NCBI GenBank assembly: GCA_016169945.1
Contig: JADLSH010000369.1
Span: forward strand, 4,464,001-4,528,000
From: Trachythela sp. YZ-2020
Taxonomy: Eukaryota > Cnidaria > Anthozoa > Malacalcyonacea > Clavulariidae
Length of the DNA: 64,000 bases
Direction of reading: 5' to 3'
Shown here: positions 34,829 through 46,085 of the stretch, in pieces
How the letters are laid out: each line of letters opens with the position of its first letter
Position numbering within the stretch: position 1 is the first letter of the stretch
Position numbers and translations under genes: made by a program
Notes under the pieces: model-generated
The model's input: only the letters and a program-made list of their open reading frames with translations
Databases searched by the model: none
Told to the model about the DNA's origin: nothing

Positions 34829-35029
34829 TATTATATCGAACAAAACATTTATAACACAAGAACACGTTGTAAACGAGAGTAATGCAACAACAATGCGATA
34901 AAATTACAGCGAAAACTTGTGTGGCACTTCGGCCGCGAATTTGCTTAAATTACGAAAACAATTAAAAAGTAAATAAACTAGTTTTATAGAAACCAAAAGT
35001 GTACCTTAATAATACTAACTCAGTCTATT

Positions 35030-35900
35030 TAAGACTAGAAGTTACTATCGCAAGGGAAGTGCTGCCTTACGTCCTGGGGATTGATTATACCAAAAAACTT
35101 CATTTATTTAAATTGCCTTATATATACACTGTATGTATGAATTTATTTTGTTTAACAATGCAATAATTACTATATACTGTAAAGTGTACTTCGGATTTTC
35201 ATATTTACACATGTGATTGTTGGTACCAATGTTTTAAACTGTCTTCACTTGTCAAAACGTCTAGAAGAACATAATTAGGAAGAACAAACATATATCTTTT
35301 AACGTGATATGATTAATTTGTTGCAAGTTTTCATATTCTTTCCAAGTAATAATAGTCTACTGTATTTTTCAATTGGTAAACAAGACAGTGCCATTCATTG
35401 TTTTTTTTTGTCCAATATGCAGATGTTTTGTATTTATTTAGCATGTACAGGTAGTGTCCATTGTTGGCCATCATATTGTCCAATAACTTCTTAGGTTACT
35501 GTACATATAAAGGTATGTAATATCTTGATATACAATGTTCCTGACATCCATATGGTAGATTGGAAACAAGTACAGTAATTTAATAATACATGGCAGATTC
35601 CATATCCCATTGCATTAGATGTATTGTAATATATCCATACAATCTTGTAAATCAGCATTCTTGTTTTAATAGAAATACACTTCTGTTAATCCAGAAGCTC
35701 CCATCCATTTTCATGAGATGTACAGTAATAGATCCATATTATATTTTGGCTGTAACAACCATTTGGTTTCACCCAGCAGTTAACATAGCGCCATTCACAT
35801 CCGTCAGAATTGGAAAACTATGGAAAAAAATAATTGGTAGCATGAGATATTTATGTAGAAACATAGTAGAACATAACTGAATGAAAATAAAAGAAGGGCA
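35030..35900. other. 3' flank of peptidase-like copy 2
   Basis: This is the diverged counterpart of 28566-29300. No ORF of note. Confidence 0.5.
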
Positions 35901-35972
35901 GGGGGAGGGGTTAATTAAACAAACAAAATTGGCTTTCATTTTCTTCATCATCAGGCATATCAATAATAGTTT

Positions 35973-36295
35973 GTGCCTCAATGGGCTCCACCACAATGGG
36001 CGGATCACTGACAGTTGGTGCCTCAATGGGCTCCACCACAATGGGCAGATCACTGATAGTTGGTCTGTTGGTGCCTCAACGGGCTCCACCGCAATGGGCG
36101 GATCACTGATAGTTGGTGCCTCAACGGGCTCCACCGCAATGGTCGGATCACTGATAGTTGGTGCCTCAATGGGCTTCACCACAATGGGCGAATCACTGAT
36201 AGTTGGTGCCTCAATGGGCTCCACCACAACGGGCGGATCACTGATAGTTGGTGCCTCAATGGGCTCGACCACAATGGGTAGATCACTGATAGTTA
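35973..36295. repeat. 45 bp minisatellite, seven units
   Basis: Units start at 35973, 36018, 36071, 36116, 36161, 36206 and 36251. Each encodes 15 residues on the minus strand. An 8 bp spacer breaks the phase after the second unit. Confidence 0.9.
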
Positions 36296-36462
36296 ACATC
36301 AAAGGTGATTTAGTTGTTGCCTGTACAGGCAATATATTAATAATATTATTAAATGTGTCGATCGCAGATTGCCATATCTTGTAAGAAAAGCTATTCGACA
36401 TGTTCATACAACATGAAACACAAACAACTGTTAGTAAGTTATCTATAGACAAATGTTCTACA

Positions 36463-36908
36463 CAGGGCCGTGCCATATGGGGGGGTGTGGGGGGGTGTAT
36501 CACCCCCCCAAAAATGCAAGAGGGGGCCCGGAGTTTGGGGGCAACTAACTGACGAAGCTAAATAACTCTTTTTTCTATAAAGAAAATAACAAAAATAGAT
36601 TTATTTAGTTTGTATTTAAAGCAAAAAAACATAATTGTATAATTTAAAGTCGTTTTTATTTACATCGTTTGCGTGTTGTTGAAAAATTTGTGATTTTAAA
36701 CATAAAAATCCGAGTTTTGGACCTAGAAACTAAATTGTAACGGTAAGATTGTCCGGAAAAATTTTTTTTAAGGGTATTCCCCCCCCCCCGTCGTCACCGA
36801 AAAAAGATACTTTATGTTTTAAATTATGACTGATGAGGGGGCCCAATATTTGAGGGGGGCCCAAATTGTTAACACCCCCCCAATCAATTATCCATCGGCA
36901 CGGCCCTG
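36463..36908. mobile_element. hAT MITE with 8 bp target duplication
   Basis: GTTCTACA at 36455-36462 and 36909-36916 flanks a 446 bp element with ends CAGGGCCGTGCC and GGCACGGCCCTG, typical of hAT elements. G and C tracts lie just inside. It interrupts peptidase-like copy 2. Confidence 0.9.
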
Positions 36909-37492
36909 GTTCTACACCTGGATCTGGGACTATTACGCCATTTTTTAGAGCTTCTAAATACATTTTATCTCCTTGTAAACCATTATTTAAGGTTGTATTT
37001 GACCACTCGATTAGCGGTTTATTTTGTGTTGTATTAAGAAGCGCCGATACATGTAATTAACTCATAAAAGCACATTGTTTGCCTCTAGAATGAACACTGA
37101 AAATTTCAGTGCCTTGATGTATATTACCAGAAAGAAATAAAGTCATACTTGCCTTTATATTTCAGAGATTTTTCGTGATTTTCATTCAGAATTTGAGAAA
37201 TTATATATCTTGATCACATGGAATTCGAAGGGAAGATGCGTGCGCATTATACAATATATTTTTCCACGACCCCCTCACTTTACAAACGGGTCGTTAAATT
37301 AATTTTATTAATTAAAATTAATCCCCCGGAAAACCGACATTGAACGACAAAAGTTGAGATTCTCGCAAATACATAACTCGCGCGGAAGACTGGGTCGAGT
37401 GGACTCTGGGACAACAATCAGACGTCAAGAATAGTGTGCTGCCTCGCAGCAACAATTTGACATAATTTAAATCAGAAAAAGAACTCACATAC

Positions 37493-37674
37493 CTCTCTCC
37501 TCCGCAGAGCCTCCTTAAGTATTTACAAATAACTTACATGAAGTTTCCTCAATAAAAGTGAGCGCGCGGGGAGTGATGGGAAGATTGAACTTTTATTTCG
37601 CTCTTCCCATCACTCCCTGCACGCTCACTTTTCCCTCACTAGAAACTTCATGTAAGCCTCTGCGGAGGAGAGAG
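37493..37674. mobile_element. Fold-back MITE with 9 bp target duplication
   Basis: CTCACATAC at 37484-37492 and 37675-37683 flanks a 182 bp hairpin with ends CTCTCTCCTCCGCAGAG and inverted copy. A half copy of the end is seen near 61361-61382. Confidence 0.85.
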
Positions 37675-37949
37675 CTCACATACTGACTTTCGTCGACCTG
37701 TTGTAAACAAATGAATTTCAAAGACATGTTTTCTCGCGCTTTGTTTTAAAAAAACTGATAAAAGGAACGACTTCAATTTTCCAAATCCTTTTCTTTGCTT
37801 CACATTACTTCGCCCTACCCGCGATAAGCTACTGTCCTATACATGCTCCTGTTTGCTCCTGTCCTACATCGCAAAATGTCGGACAGGCACGTGACCCTAT
37901 CAAGGACATATGATTGGTCAATTGTATGTGAAAGAATGTGAGAGAATAT

Positions 37950-38335
37950 ATTCCTTGACAAGTTTTCCTTGACAAGTTTTATTTGTCCGTGTGTACGGCA
38001 AAAAATTGACAAGTTTACTTTGACAAGGAGCCTTGTTCAAAAGCTAGTCACGCCAGCTTTTGAACAAGGAAAATTGCTCGTGTGTACGGCCGACAAGGAA
38101 AACTTGACAAGGAAATGCGCAGTACGACACTGCACACTTATTTTCGATCTAGTTGAGCGGCCATTGCCACTATAAACATGAAGTATTCACTTGTGTCGTT
38201 AATACACGGGCTCGTAAAACTTGTCAAGGAAAGATTGATCGAAAAAATCTTGTTTGTCGTACACACGAACAAGTAAACTCGACAAGGAACGTGTCAAGGA
38301 AAACTTGCTCGTCTGTACGGGGCTTAATAAAGCGT
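37950..38335. repeat. Structured repeat with many TTGACAAG words
   Basis: Copies of CTTGACAAG and of CGTGTGTACGGC occur in both orientations, and the segment starts and ends with inverted copies of TTTTCCTTGACA-like sequence. It is probably a MITE; its exact ends are unclear. Confidence 0.55.
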
Positions 38336-38599
38336 AATATTGTTCTTTAAATGTTTCACCTGCACTCAATAGGAATGAATATATACAAACCTCTTCCAAT
38401 GGTAGTTTCCACTATATTTGTAAAATGTAAAACTAAGTTAGACGTGTATACGAGAGCAAAAATAATTTGTCCAAAGACAATTTTGCTCATGCAAAGTGAC
38501 TAAAACAATGGCACGGACTGACGGACAAAGAGAGTTAACGTCCAATCAGAATACAAAACTCATTGCATGGCTAGGCCTAGTTCTCCGCGGGAAACTCAC

Positions 38600-38812
38600 G
38601 TGTAAACTTTCTCCAGCACCTGCATTGGTGTATATGAACCCGTAAACCTCCCAATATTTTGTTGAAATGGATGCTTTAAACCAGGATTTATTATATTAAA
38701 AACAACCACACCATATGCACAGATGTCCGCTTTTTTTAAATCATCTTGCGAAGCTGAGTTGATCCGGGTGCCGTTTGCAAATATCTCCGGGGCCATGAAT
38801 ACAGGGGTTCCT
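38600..38812 (-). pseudogene. Protein kinase fragment, downstream exon
   Basis: The 213 bp exon lies between AG (38814-38813) and GTGAGT (38599-38594) on the minus strand. It encodes GTPVFMAPEIF, the APE end of the activation loop, and DICAYGVVVFNIINP, the F-helix with its Asp and Gly. These are parts of a eukaryotic protein kinase C-lobe. The exon itself is intact; its upstream partner has lost its donor site and the N-lobe is missing, so I class the gene as a fragment. Confidence 0.7.
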
Positions 38813-39343
38813 CTATAGATGGTTTTCACGTGACGTCATCAAAATTCTAAAATCTAAATTATAAATCCTATAAAGCTGGTCGTTATATATGTATTGCAGA
38901 TCGTTGTTGTGAGTTTTTGTCGAAAGGTTTAGGTTGATACGACCATTCCTTCTAGAGTTATAGAGTTTTGAATTTTGGCAATGCTGACGTCAGCGCATTT
39001 TCAAAGGTCGCGGAAAGCTATTTCTTTCACACAATTCAACGTCTTAGGCTTGGTCAAGCTTTAAATGTGATATCTAAGTCATTTTGTGTATAAATCTAAC
39101 CATTTGCTTAAAATTCGGCTTTCTTCGGGCCTTAGTATTTTGGCCAAAGTGGTACACCAACATGGCGTCCCCCCGCCCCCGTACTAATCACTACTAATCA
39201 AGCAAACATTTGACATTTTAATTTCCCCACAGTTCAGCCACCAAAAACTTTGGCTCTAGGTATATTTTTGCCTGCTCTATGCAAAACATAAAAAATATTA
39301 CAGTAAAATAAGCTGGAAAAAGAGCCCCACGGCTGTGAAAACG

Positions 39344-39530
39344 ATCTATTGACGTGCTTTGTTCGCGTCGAAATGACAGTGTTGGTATGGGTATCTTTCG
39401 ACCTGCTTTCTCCAAAGTCTGCAAGCTTACAGGTCAAATGAATTCGAGAGCTCATCTCTTCAATTTCAGCCGGCTCATTTAGATGAGAGTAATGTTGGTT
39501 GGAAACTGAGATTTTGGCAGGCTTTAGGAC
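39344..39530 (-). pseudogene. Protein kinase fragment, DFG exon
   Basis: The minus strand encodes ISVSNQHYSHLNEP and CKLADFGESRSKD, that is the beta-8 strand and DFG motif, followed by TKHVN just before the expected RGTP of the next exon. The donor position reads AT (39345-39344) instead of GT, so splicing would fail. The upstream catalytic loop is replaced by Polinton polymerase sequence from about 39540. Confidence 0.65.
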
Positions 39531-41324
39531 AGTAGTATACAGAATAGGGGTTCTGGCGCGGGTGACGCATTAAATTTTCAAATACGTCCGCGAGAAGCAG
39601 AACATCAGACATGAGGTATAGATCGTGGTAATCTCCCATATTTTGGCAGCTGAATTCTTCGAAAACGCGAATTGCATGGTTATAGCCAACCTCAGAGATA
39701 TGCTCATCATTTAACATGCTGTAAAAGGACTCCTTCGGTGGTAGACATCTTTCATCAAATCGCTCCGTGCAATCCATATAATCGTAAGGGTAGACTCCTT
39801 TTCTTAGCAGTAATGATACTTTATCGTTCTCAGTGTATTTCTTGAGAGTCTGGAACTTGTCAACACCGTCTTTGGCTAGATTAGATACTAATTTATCTAG
39901 CGACGCGTTCATAAATTGCAGAGAGTCGATAAAGTCTAAATTATCGATGGAGAAGGAGATATACTTTTCAGTGATATTCTTGTCTTTGAGTTTACCAAGT
40001 CCTTGCATAATCAGATGGGAGTCATAACCGCGCAGATTGTGAAGAATAACTGGAATTTGTCCTGTAAAACTATAGTTCAAATTGCAGTCGTTGTGTGCAG
40101 CACCACGGTATTTTGCAGAAAGATGACAATGATCTCGAACACGGTCAGCTCCCAACTTAAAACCACAAATATGGAAATTTATAGCATCTTGAAACGCCTG
40201 TTCTTCGTTTTCAATGCGCATGGGCTCGATAAAATCAAGTTTTTCCTTAATGTATTGCTGTTCAGTTTCCAAACACTACAGAAACTTGTCAACGGTGTCT
40301 TCTCCACGAAAAACCACAGGTGATTTAGAATACTTGTCAACTTCAGATATAACAATGTAAGAGAATCCACATGGTTGATGGTGTTGGTATTTTTCAGTAG
40401 GATAAATCCATGTAGGCAGTAACGGCAGTAATACATTCGACATTTATAACCATTTTGATCATAAAGTAATTTATTTACATATTTGATGAGGCAGTAGTGT
40501 CTAGTCGTTCTCTGGGAGAATAATAATAGGTTGACGTGGGTGTTAAAGTGTTCTTTTGTAATATAGATGGGAAAGAGTACATCTTCAAAGTTCAAAACCA
40601 AACACGTTGATGAAGATGTTATTCTGCTGTTCAAATTTGCCAATTTTGTTAATAGTGACAGGAAAAAACTCAATGCCACTGAAATCTAGTTCATTCTGGA
40701 AATGTTGATAATGGTGAAGTCGTTCAGCATCGCAAGAAACTGAATGAATACCAGCGAGGACGGACCACATGAAACATTTATAATCTGGATTCTTCACGTT
40801 AATGATGGCTTTCTTCGTCTTTAGCTTGTTGGGAAGAGGAACATAACTTGAACCTTTGAGTGGGGTGTATTTTGCCATGTTGAGTCTAAATGAAGGATTC
40901 CATCTAAGGCCCAACCGCTTCCTTCTTTCTGATATATCACCAAGGAATCAATAATTTTACTACTGGCTTCTTGTAGTTGTTTTTCCAGGTCATGAGGATT
41001 CACCGTTGTCATGCACAAACTGCGAAAGTGCGGTTCGCTGATTAGGTCTTCATCATCGACTTTTGACTTAACGAATCTCGCCTTCACGTTAATGAACCAT
41101 TTCAATCCTTTCTTTGCAACCAGCTCTTTCGATAGATAAGTTAGAATCGGTTTGGATTTACCACGTAGAAATTCAGATAGATCGGACTTCTGATCTTTTC
41201 GTGGCTTCAGTCCAATTTTCTTCAGGTCTTCTTTGAAGTCGGATGCAAAATTACACGGATCGTCGTTTCCAGCGCCAATTTGATCATTAACTTTACACTT
41301 ATTAGTAGAGGTGGATTGCATCAT
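39475..41324 (-). pseudogene. Polinton-type DNA polymerase B, N-terminal part
   Basis: Pieces in several frames (41324-40821, 40914-40585, 40679-40179, 40272-39475) together give the N-terminal half of a protein-primed family B polymerase as found in Polinton/Maverick elements. The last piece has DHCH and CNLNY (zinc/nuclease-like block), then IPVILHNLRGYDSHLI and a final YHDLYLMSDVLLLADVFE, matching exonuclease motifs II and III. The palm domain with its DTD is absent. Earlier pieces show YKCFMWSVLAGIH and YCRYCLHGF. At least three frameshifts and the truncation make it dead. Intact, it would replicate the element from a terminal protein. Confidence 0.8.
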
Positions 41325-41329
41325 CAGAT

Positions 41330-41560
41330 TTCCTCTTCAAGATATTCCCATCACACACCATGCTATGTTCGGCCAACTTATCACGACGATAGAACTCCTT
41401 TAGACACATATCGCATTTGTGAGTGACCAGCTGCTGGTGTTGCTAACGGCATGATGAATAAGAGCATCCTTGCGTGAAAACGACTTATTGCACTCCTGCA
41501 TGACAGGTAAATCTCTTTTCTTGATGAGCTGCTTTTATATGACGAGTTAAATTCCACCTT
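41330..41560 (-). pseudogene. C2H2 zinc-finger region upstream of Polinton polymerase
   Basis: On the minus strand one reads CNKSFSRKDALIHH and CDMCLKEFYRRDKLAEHSMV, two C2H2-like fingers with a frame break between them. They precede the polymerase text and probably belonged to the same protein. The segment is too broken for an ORF. Confidence 0.55.
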
Positions 41561-41760
41561 TGAGAAAAGACAGCAAATGAAAGTGCTATGTATTCATAGC
41601 TTAACCTTTCCAACCCGTGAAGAAAACTTCCCGTTTGCAGCTGGTTAAGACTCGGACCATCCATTTTACAAGATGTTTATCCTTATCAAAAGATTTAGGC
41701 CTCTACTCTAGGGTACTATGTTCTAACTTCTAAGGTAAAAATTTTAACCGACGTTGCCAA

Positions 41761-41970
41761 TGTAGCGTGCCGATACTCAATAGACTTCACGAACTCGGTT
41801 TTAAACTCTTTATTTCCCAGTTATATTACAGAGGCTACAGCCTTTCATGTGCGACCCTCTCGCTCTGAGGTGCGCGTTCACTCTCTCGTCATCGGCTCAA
41901 GTCATTGTCTAGATCATCCACTGTCCGGAAACCACATCGGTTTCACATTACATATTGTATACACGTTACA
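41761..41970 (-). repeat. 3' LTR
   Basis: 210 bp, identical by eye to 46895-47104. Its outer end abuts CCAA. Confidence 0.92.
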
Positions 41971-42068
41971 CCATCTCCCTACATAAAATTCTTGCCCACA
42001 AGAATTGTACATTTACAGAATTATGAATTATATAAATTACTACAACAGAGTTTGTTCTGGGAGTATTA

Positions 42069-42841
42069 TTACGCAGCAAACCCATACCGATCAGGCGCAT
42101 GGACATCTTGCCTGAGATTCCTAGGCCTAACCCGAGGGACATGTGGAGCATTTTCGCAATTAGGTTGAACGTTGTTTGCGGGAACATTGTAAACCACCTG
42201 ATCGCCCCCAATTTCTCGCGCAGGGCAGACAATGTCTCCACAGTTTAATGGTGCATAACCACGCTTCAATCGATCATGATGTACCACCGTAATCTTACCT
42301 TCGATCGATTTGATTTTATAATCAACGCCTAACCGACAAACAACTTCAAACGGCCCGATCCACTTGGCCCCAAATTTCCATCCTTTTGGTCTACGCAAGT
42401 AAACTGTTTCACCTGACCCGAATGGGCGCCACTTTGCATTCTCTCTTCATTACCTTTCATTTGTTTCTCCCTTGCTCTCTCTAAGTTTACCTTTGCTACC
42501 TCTCTCACCTCCTTAAATATCTTCCTAAGAGACTGTGTGTATTCGGATTGTGTGCTAGGGTCTTTCAGTGGGAGGCCTAGCTCTAATTCTAAGGGCAATC
42601 TCGGCGTACGACCAAAAACTATCTCATATGGAGATGTTTGCAATGACTCTTGTCGACTCGTGTTGTAGGCGAAAACTACTGCGTCTAGCCATAAATCCCA
42701 ATCGTTATCGTGTTTTGTACAAAATGCCGCTAACATATCTTGCAGTGTCCTATTTTGCCGCTCTACTTGGCCGTCGCATTGAGGATGATACGCCGTTGTT
42801 CGCGTCTTGGTGATTCCCATTAAATCGCACACTTCGTGCAT
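42069..42841 (-). pseudogene. C-terminal integrase of the gypsy element
   Basis: The segment begins after two indels with TAYHPQCDGQVERQNRTL, which holds the catalytic Glu, and FAYNTSRQESLQTSPYEIVF. Near 42445 one more indel shifts to the frame that encodes RRPKGWKFGAKWIGPFEVV and HHDRLKRGY, the GPY/F-type C-terminal domain. No chromodomain is seen. Confidence 0.85.
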
Positions 42842-42925
42842 TAAATTACTTTCGAAGTTCGCCCCTTGATCAGAGTGTAAGACAACTGGGGCCCAAATCG
42901 ACTGAAAACTTTATCGACAAGTATT

Positions 42926-43990
42926 TTAGCTACTGTGGACGCTTTTGATCTGCAGTGGAAACGCTTCACACCATTTTGTAAAGTGGTCCATTAAAACCAA
43001 TATGTGGCGATTGCCACGACTAGTTTCAGGCAAGGGGCCCATATAGTCTAAAGCCCAAAATGTAAATGGTGTGCTCACTTCTAAACTTTGCAATGGGGCA
43101 GTTCCACTATTTGCCGTCGGCGCTGGCGCTTTTCTTTTGATGCATACGTCGCAATGGCGGATATAATCTTCAACAGATTTTCGCATATGTGGCCAAAAGA
43201 AACGTTTCCTAATACGGTCTAGTGTTCGTGTGACGCCTAGGTGTCCGGTAAATGGGCTATCATGGGTACCCTTAAGTATTTCGTTTTCTAGTGCTTTGGG
43301 TACAACTATAACCGGATCGGGATGCGTATTTCGTGTCTTAAGTGACCGATAAAGCAACCCATCTCGAACAAACAACTTTTTGTAATGATGCCAAAATGTT
43401 ACTAAGTGACGGCCATGTCGCCATGTCGCAAGATTCTGTTTTGGTGTGCCGCTAATTTTAAGTTGGATAATTTGAGAAATAATCGGGTCTTCTTGTTGCG
43501 CAGTCCGTAAGTTAATTGTTGGATTAACGCTTATTGCACAATTAGGTTTATCTTCGACAGAGTCCTGTAAATACGATGTCGCAGTGGTATCAGTTTGGCA
43601 TTCTTGGACTGTGTTTTCATGCATGTGAGATTCGCTAGGAATAGGTGCTACAAGACGAGACAGAGCATCGGCATTATTGTGGAGTTTACCTGGCTTATGA
43701 ATGACTGAAAATTGAAATTCTTGTAACTCCATTACCCACCTTTCTAACCGTCCTTTAAGACGTATACTATGTAGCCATTTTAAGGCACTATGGTCTGTTA
43801 TAACCTTGAACGGGCGGCCTAATAAGTACGTCCGAAAAGTGCGGATACCAAATACAATCGCGAATGCTTCTTTTTCTGTTGTGCAGTATTTTCGCTCCCG
43901 GGCGGACAAAATTTTAGACGCATATGCTATGGGTCGTTCTTCGCCATTGTCATCAATCTGTGACAATACCGCACCTAGTCCTATATCCGA
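42926..43990 (-). pseudogene. RNase H and N-terminal integrase of the gypsy element
   Basis: After the frameshift come the RNase H blocks RPIAYASKIL, KYCTTEKEAFAIV, FKVITDHSALKWL and HNNADALSR. Then the integrase zinc module HDSPFTGHLG and HCDVC (HHCC), and the first catalytic Asp in WALDYMGPLP. The frame ends near 42930, where one indel occurs; a second occurs about 40 bp on in GGGCCCC, within the block that carries the second Asp. Confidence 0.85.
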
Positions 43991-44034
43991 TGCGTCTGTT
44001 TGTAGGATAAATTCTCGGTCAAATTTGGGATGGA

Positions 44035-45651
44035 CTAGTACCGGCGAATTGCACAGACATGTCTGAAGCGTTGTAAAGCATTTTCACAATCTTGGTTCCA
44101 TTCAAACTGTTTTGTACTGGTTGTTGAGGTCAATTTAGTCAGAGGTGCCGAAATGGCTGCGTAATTCTTAATAAAACGGCGATAATACCCCGATAAACCT
44201 AGGAAACTTCGGACTTCCTTGACTGTCTTTGGCACCGGAATTTGCTTGATTGCTTCGACCTTTGACGGAACCGGGCTTATACCGTCTTCGGATATCATAT
44301 GTCCTAAATAGTGAACCTTCTTTGCCGCAAAAGTACATTTTGACACATTTAACCGCAGATTTTGCTGCTGGAAACGAGTTAAAACCGTTCTTAACCTATC
44401 ACAGTGTTCGGTAACGCTGTTACTAAATATAATTATGTCGTCCAAATAGCAAAGACATATACTATAAGTAAGACCAGCTAAAACTAGTTCCATGGCTCGC
44501 TGGAACGTTGCGGGCGCAGATTGCGAGCCAAAAGGCATTCGGTTGAACTCGTATAAGCCGCTATGCGTGATAAAAGCGGTTTTTTCACGATCGTCAGGAT
44601 GAACTGGAATTTGCCAATAGCCGCTTTTTAGGTCCAAAGTGGAAAAATACTTCGCGTTTCCCACCGAGTCGAGTAAATCGTCTACCCTTGGCAAGGGATG
44701 TGCGTCATGACGAGTAATCTGATTAAGTTGCCGGTAATCAATGCAAAAGCGAATATCACCTGATTTTTTTCGCACTAAAACAATTGGGCTAGCCCATGGG
44801 CTGGTGCTAGGACTTATAATTCCTTGATCTAACATGTCCGAAATTTGTTTGTTTGACTCTTCGCGAAATGCGTATGGCATTCGTCTGGCTCGCTGCCTAA
44901 TTGGGGGATTGTCACCGGTGTCAATTTTGTGCTGCGCTACGTTTGTTTTGCTAATTTCACCGCTAAAAAGTTCCTCAAACTCTTCTAACACTCGTTTCAC
45001 TTGTTGTTTTTCAGAATTACTTAAACCCGGGTCTAGACTAGAATCAATTTTTGACGCCACGTGATCTGCTTTGACGGCATTACAGTTAACCGGATCGTTG
45101 TTGTTAGCAACGGTCTCTTTCTCGACTAGAGGACAAAATTCCGCCAATTTACAACCTTGTGGTAATTCAATTTCGTTGTCCGTAGTGTTAGCTATTCGAA
45201 TTGGCACTATTTTACCTACAGGAGTAACAACTAAATGAGCTACATGCAAGCCTTTTAAATGTCTAACACTATCTGATTGACTACCTGATATCATACCAAC
45301 CTGTGAAATGTTTTTCACCAGCACCTTACCGTCAATTATTATTTCCGATCGAGCCGGAATTGCAATGCCCTTAGGAAGAATAACTTTGTTAACACCTTTC
45401 AACTGAGATTGGACAAGAAGCATGCTTGTTTCAGTGGTTTTACTCGAGTCATCGGGGGAAGCAACAGGCGGATTTGCCTCTGTGATCACAACTCCGCTCG
45501 ACTGTACCTTCATTGTTGGATGCTCCGCATGTAATGGGAATTTCCCATAGGGCCCCACTAACTGAAAACTACTTCGACAGTTCGACCTCCCCGAAAATCC
45601 CCTTGAATACCTAATTTGTGCTGCGTAATAAAGTCCCATCCCAAAACACAA
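44035..45651 (-). pseudogene. Reverse transcriptase of the gypsy element
   Basis: The frame carries ISPSTSPWASPIVLVRKK and FCIDYRQLN, then YFSTLDLKSGYWQI (first catalytic Asp), FGSQSAPATFQ and CYLDDIIIFS (the LDD catalytic pair), VHYLGHMIS and FLGLSGYYRRFI, the full RT order of Ty3/gypsy. It ends with a frameshift near 44065; RNase H continues from 43966 in another frame. It would turn the element RNA into DNA. Confidence 0.88.
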
Positions 45652-46085
45652 TCGTAGGGTATATTACTACTTACAAGAAAACAACTATTATATTTACGTT
45701 GAGAATGAGGAAAAGTGACACTTGTCACAATGTTGCCTTGAATATCTAATTCCCCACCTGTAATTGAAGTGCAACGCTGTGATTGCGATTTATCTAATAG
45801 AATACAGTCAAAATCGAGAATATTATGAATGTTATCATTAATAAAAGACTTCATTGATCCAGTATCTAGAAGAGCATTGACCGGTACACCGTCAATGAAA
45901 CATGTTACGAATGGGTGTGCAGGCAAGCTCTCATTACAAACATTAGTACTATTAGCATTAAGAGAGTCACAGTGCTTACTTGTTTCGGGGCTGTCTACCG
46001 GCCTGTAGTTCCTCGAGACGCCCCTTGGAAGTTTAAAGGTGCATAGTTTCCACAATCGCGAGCAAAATGTCCATATCTTTGACAT
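45558..46085 (-). CDS. Aspartic protease region of the gypsy element
   Basis: The frame overlaps the end of Gag. It contains VNALLDTGSMKSFIN, where DTG is the catalytic triad of retropepsins, and CVLGWDFI further on. The enzyme would cut the Gag-Pol polyprotein in the particle. The frame ends at 45558, and the continuation VGPYGKFPLHAEH lies in another frame from about 45560, which indicates a one-base indel. Confidence 0.8.
   Translation of the reverse strand: MSKIWTFCSRLWKLCTFKLPRGVSRNYRPVDSPETSKHCDSLNANSTNVCNESLPAHPFVTCFIDGVPVNALLDTGSMKSFINDNIHNILDFDCILLDKSQSQRCTSITGGELDIQGNIVTSVTFPHSQRKYNSCFLVSSNIPYDCVLGWDFITQHKLGIQGDFRGGRTVEVVFS

Larger units (their letters stand above)
35769..37140 (-). 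pseudogene. Cysteine-peptidase-like protein, copy 2 (broken)
   Basis: From about 37120 downward the minus strand reads SVHSRGKQCAFMS, then MYLEALKNGVIVPDPGVE, is interrupted by a MITE (36908-36463), and resumes as HLSIDNLLTVVCV, matching copy 1 at 29449-29988. A segment of about 60 residues leads into a repeat region with the 15-residue unit EAPTISDPPIVVEPI. An 8 bp insertion (GTCTGTTG, near 36063) shifts the frame within the repeats. The extra bases TGTAATTAA just after the Cys block also disrupt the frame. The gene is therefore dead, whatever its former function. Confidence 0.6.

Noticed and set aside
32927..36295. CRISPR-like arrays
   Set aside because: The repeats are adjoining tandem units without unique spacers and the genome is eukaryotic.
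35881..36384. 167-residue plus-strand ORF with repeats
   Set aside because: It arises from the 45 bp minisatellite read in antisense; the minus-strand frame matches the neighbouring gene copy.
44834..45064. Plus-strand ORFs within the gypsy element
   Set aside because: They are antisense shadows of the reverse transcriptase region.
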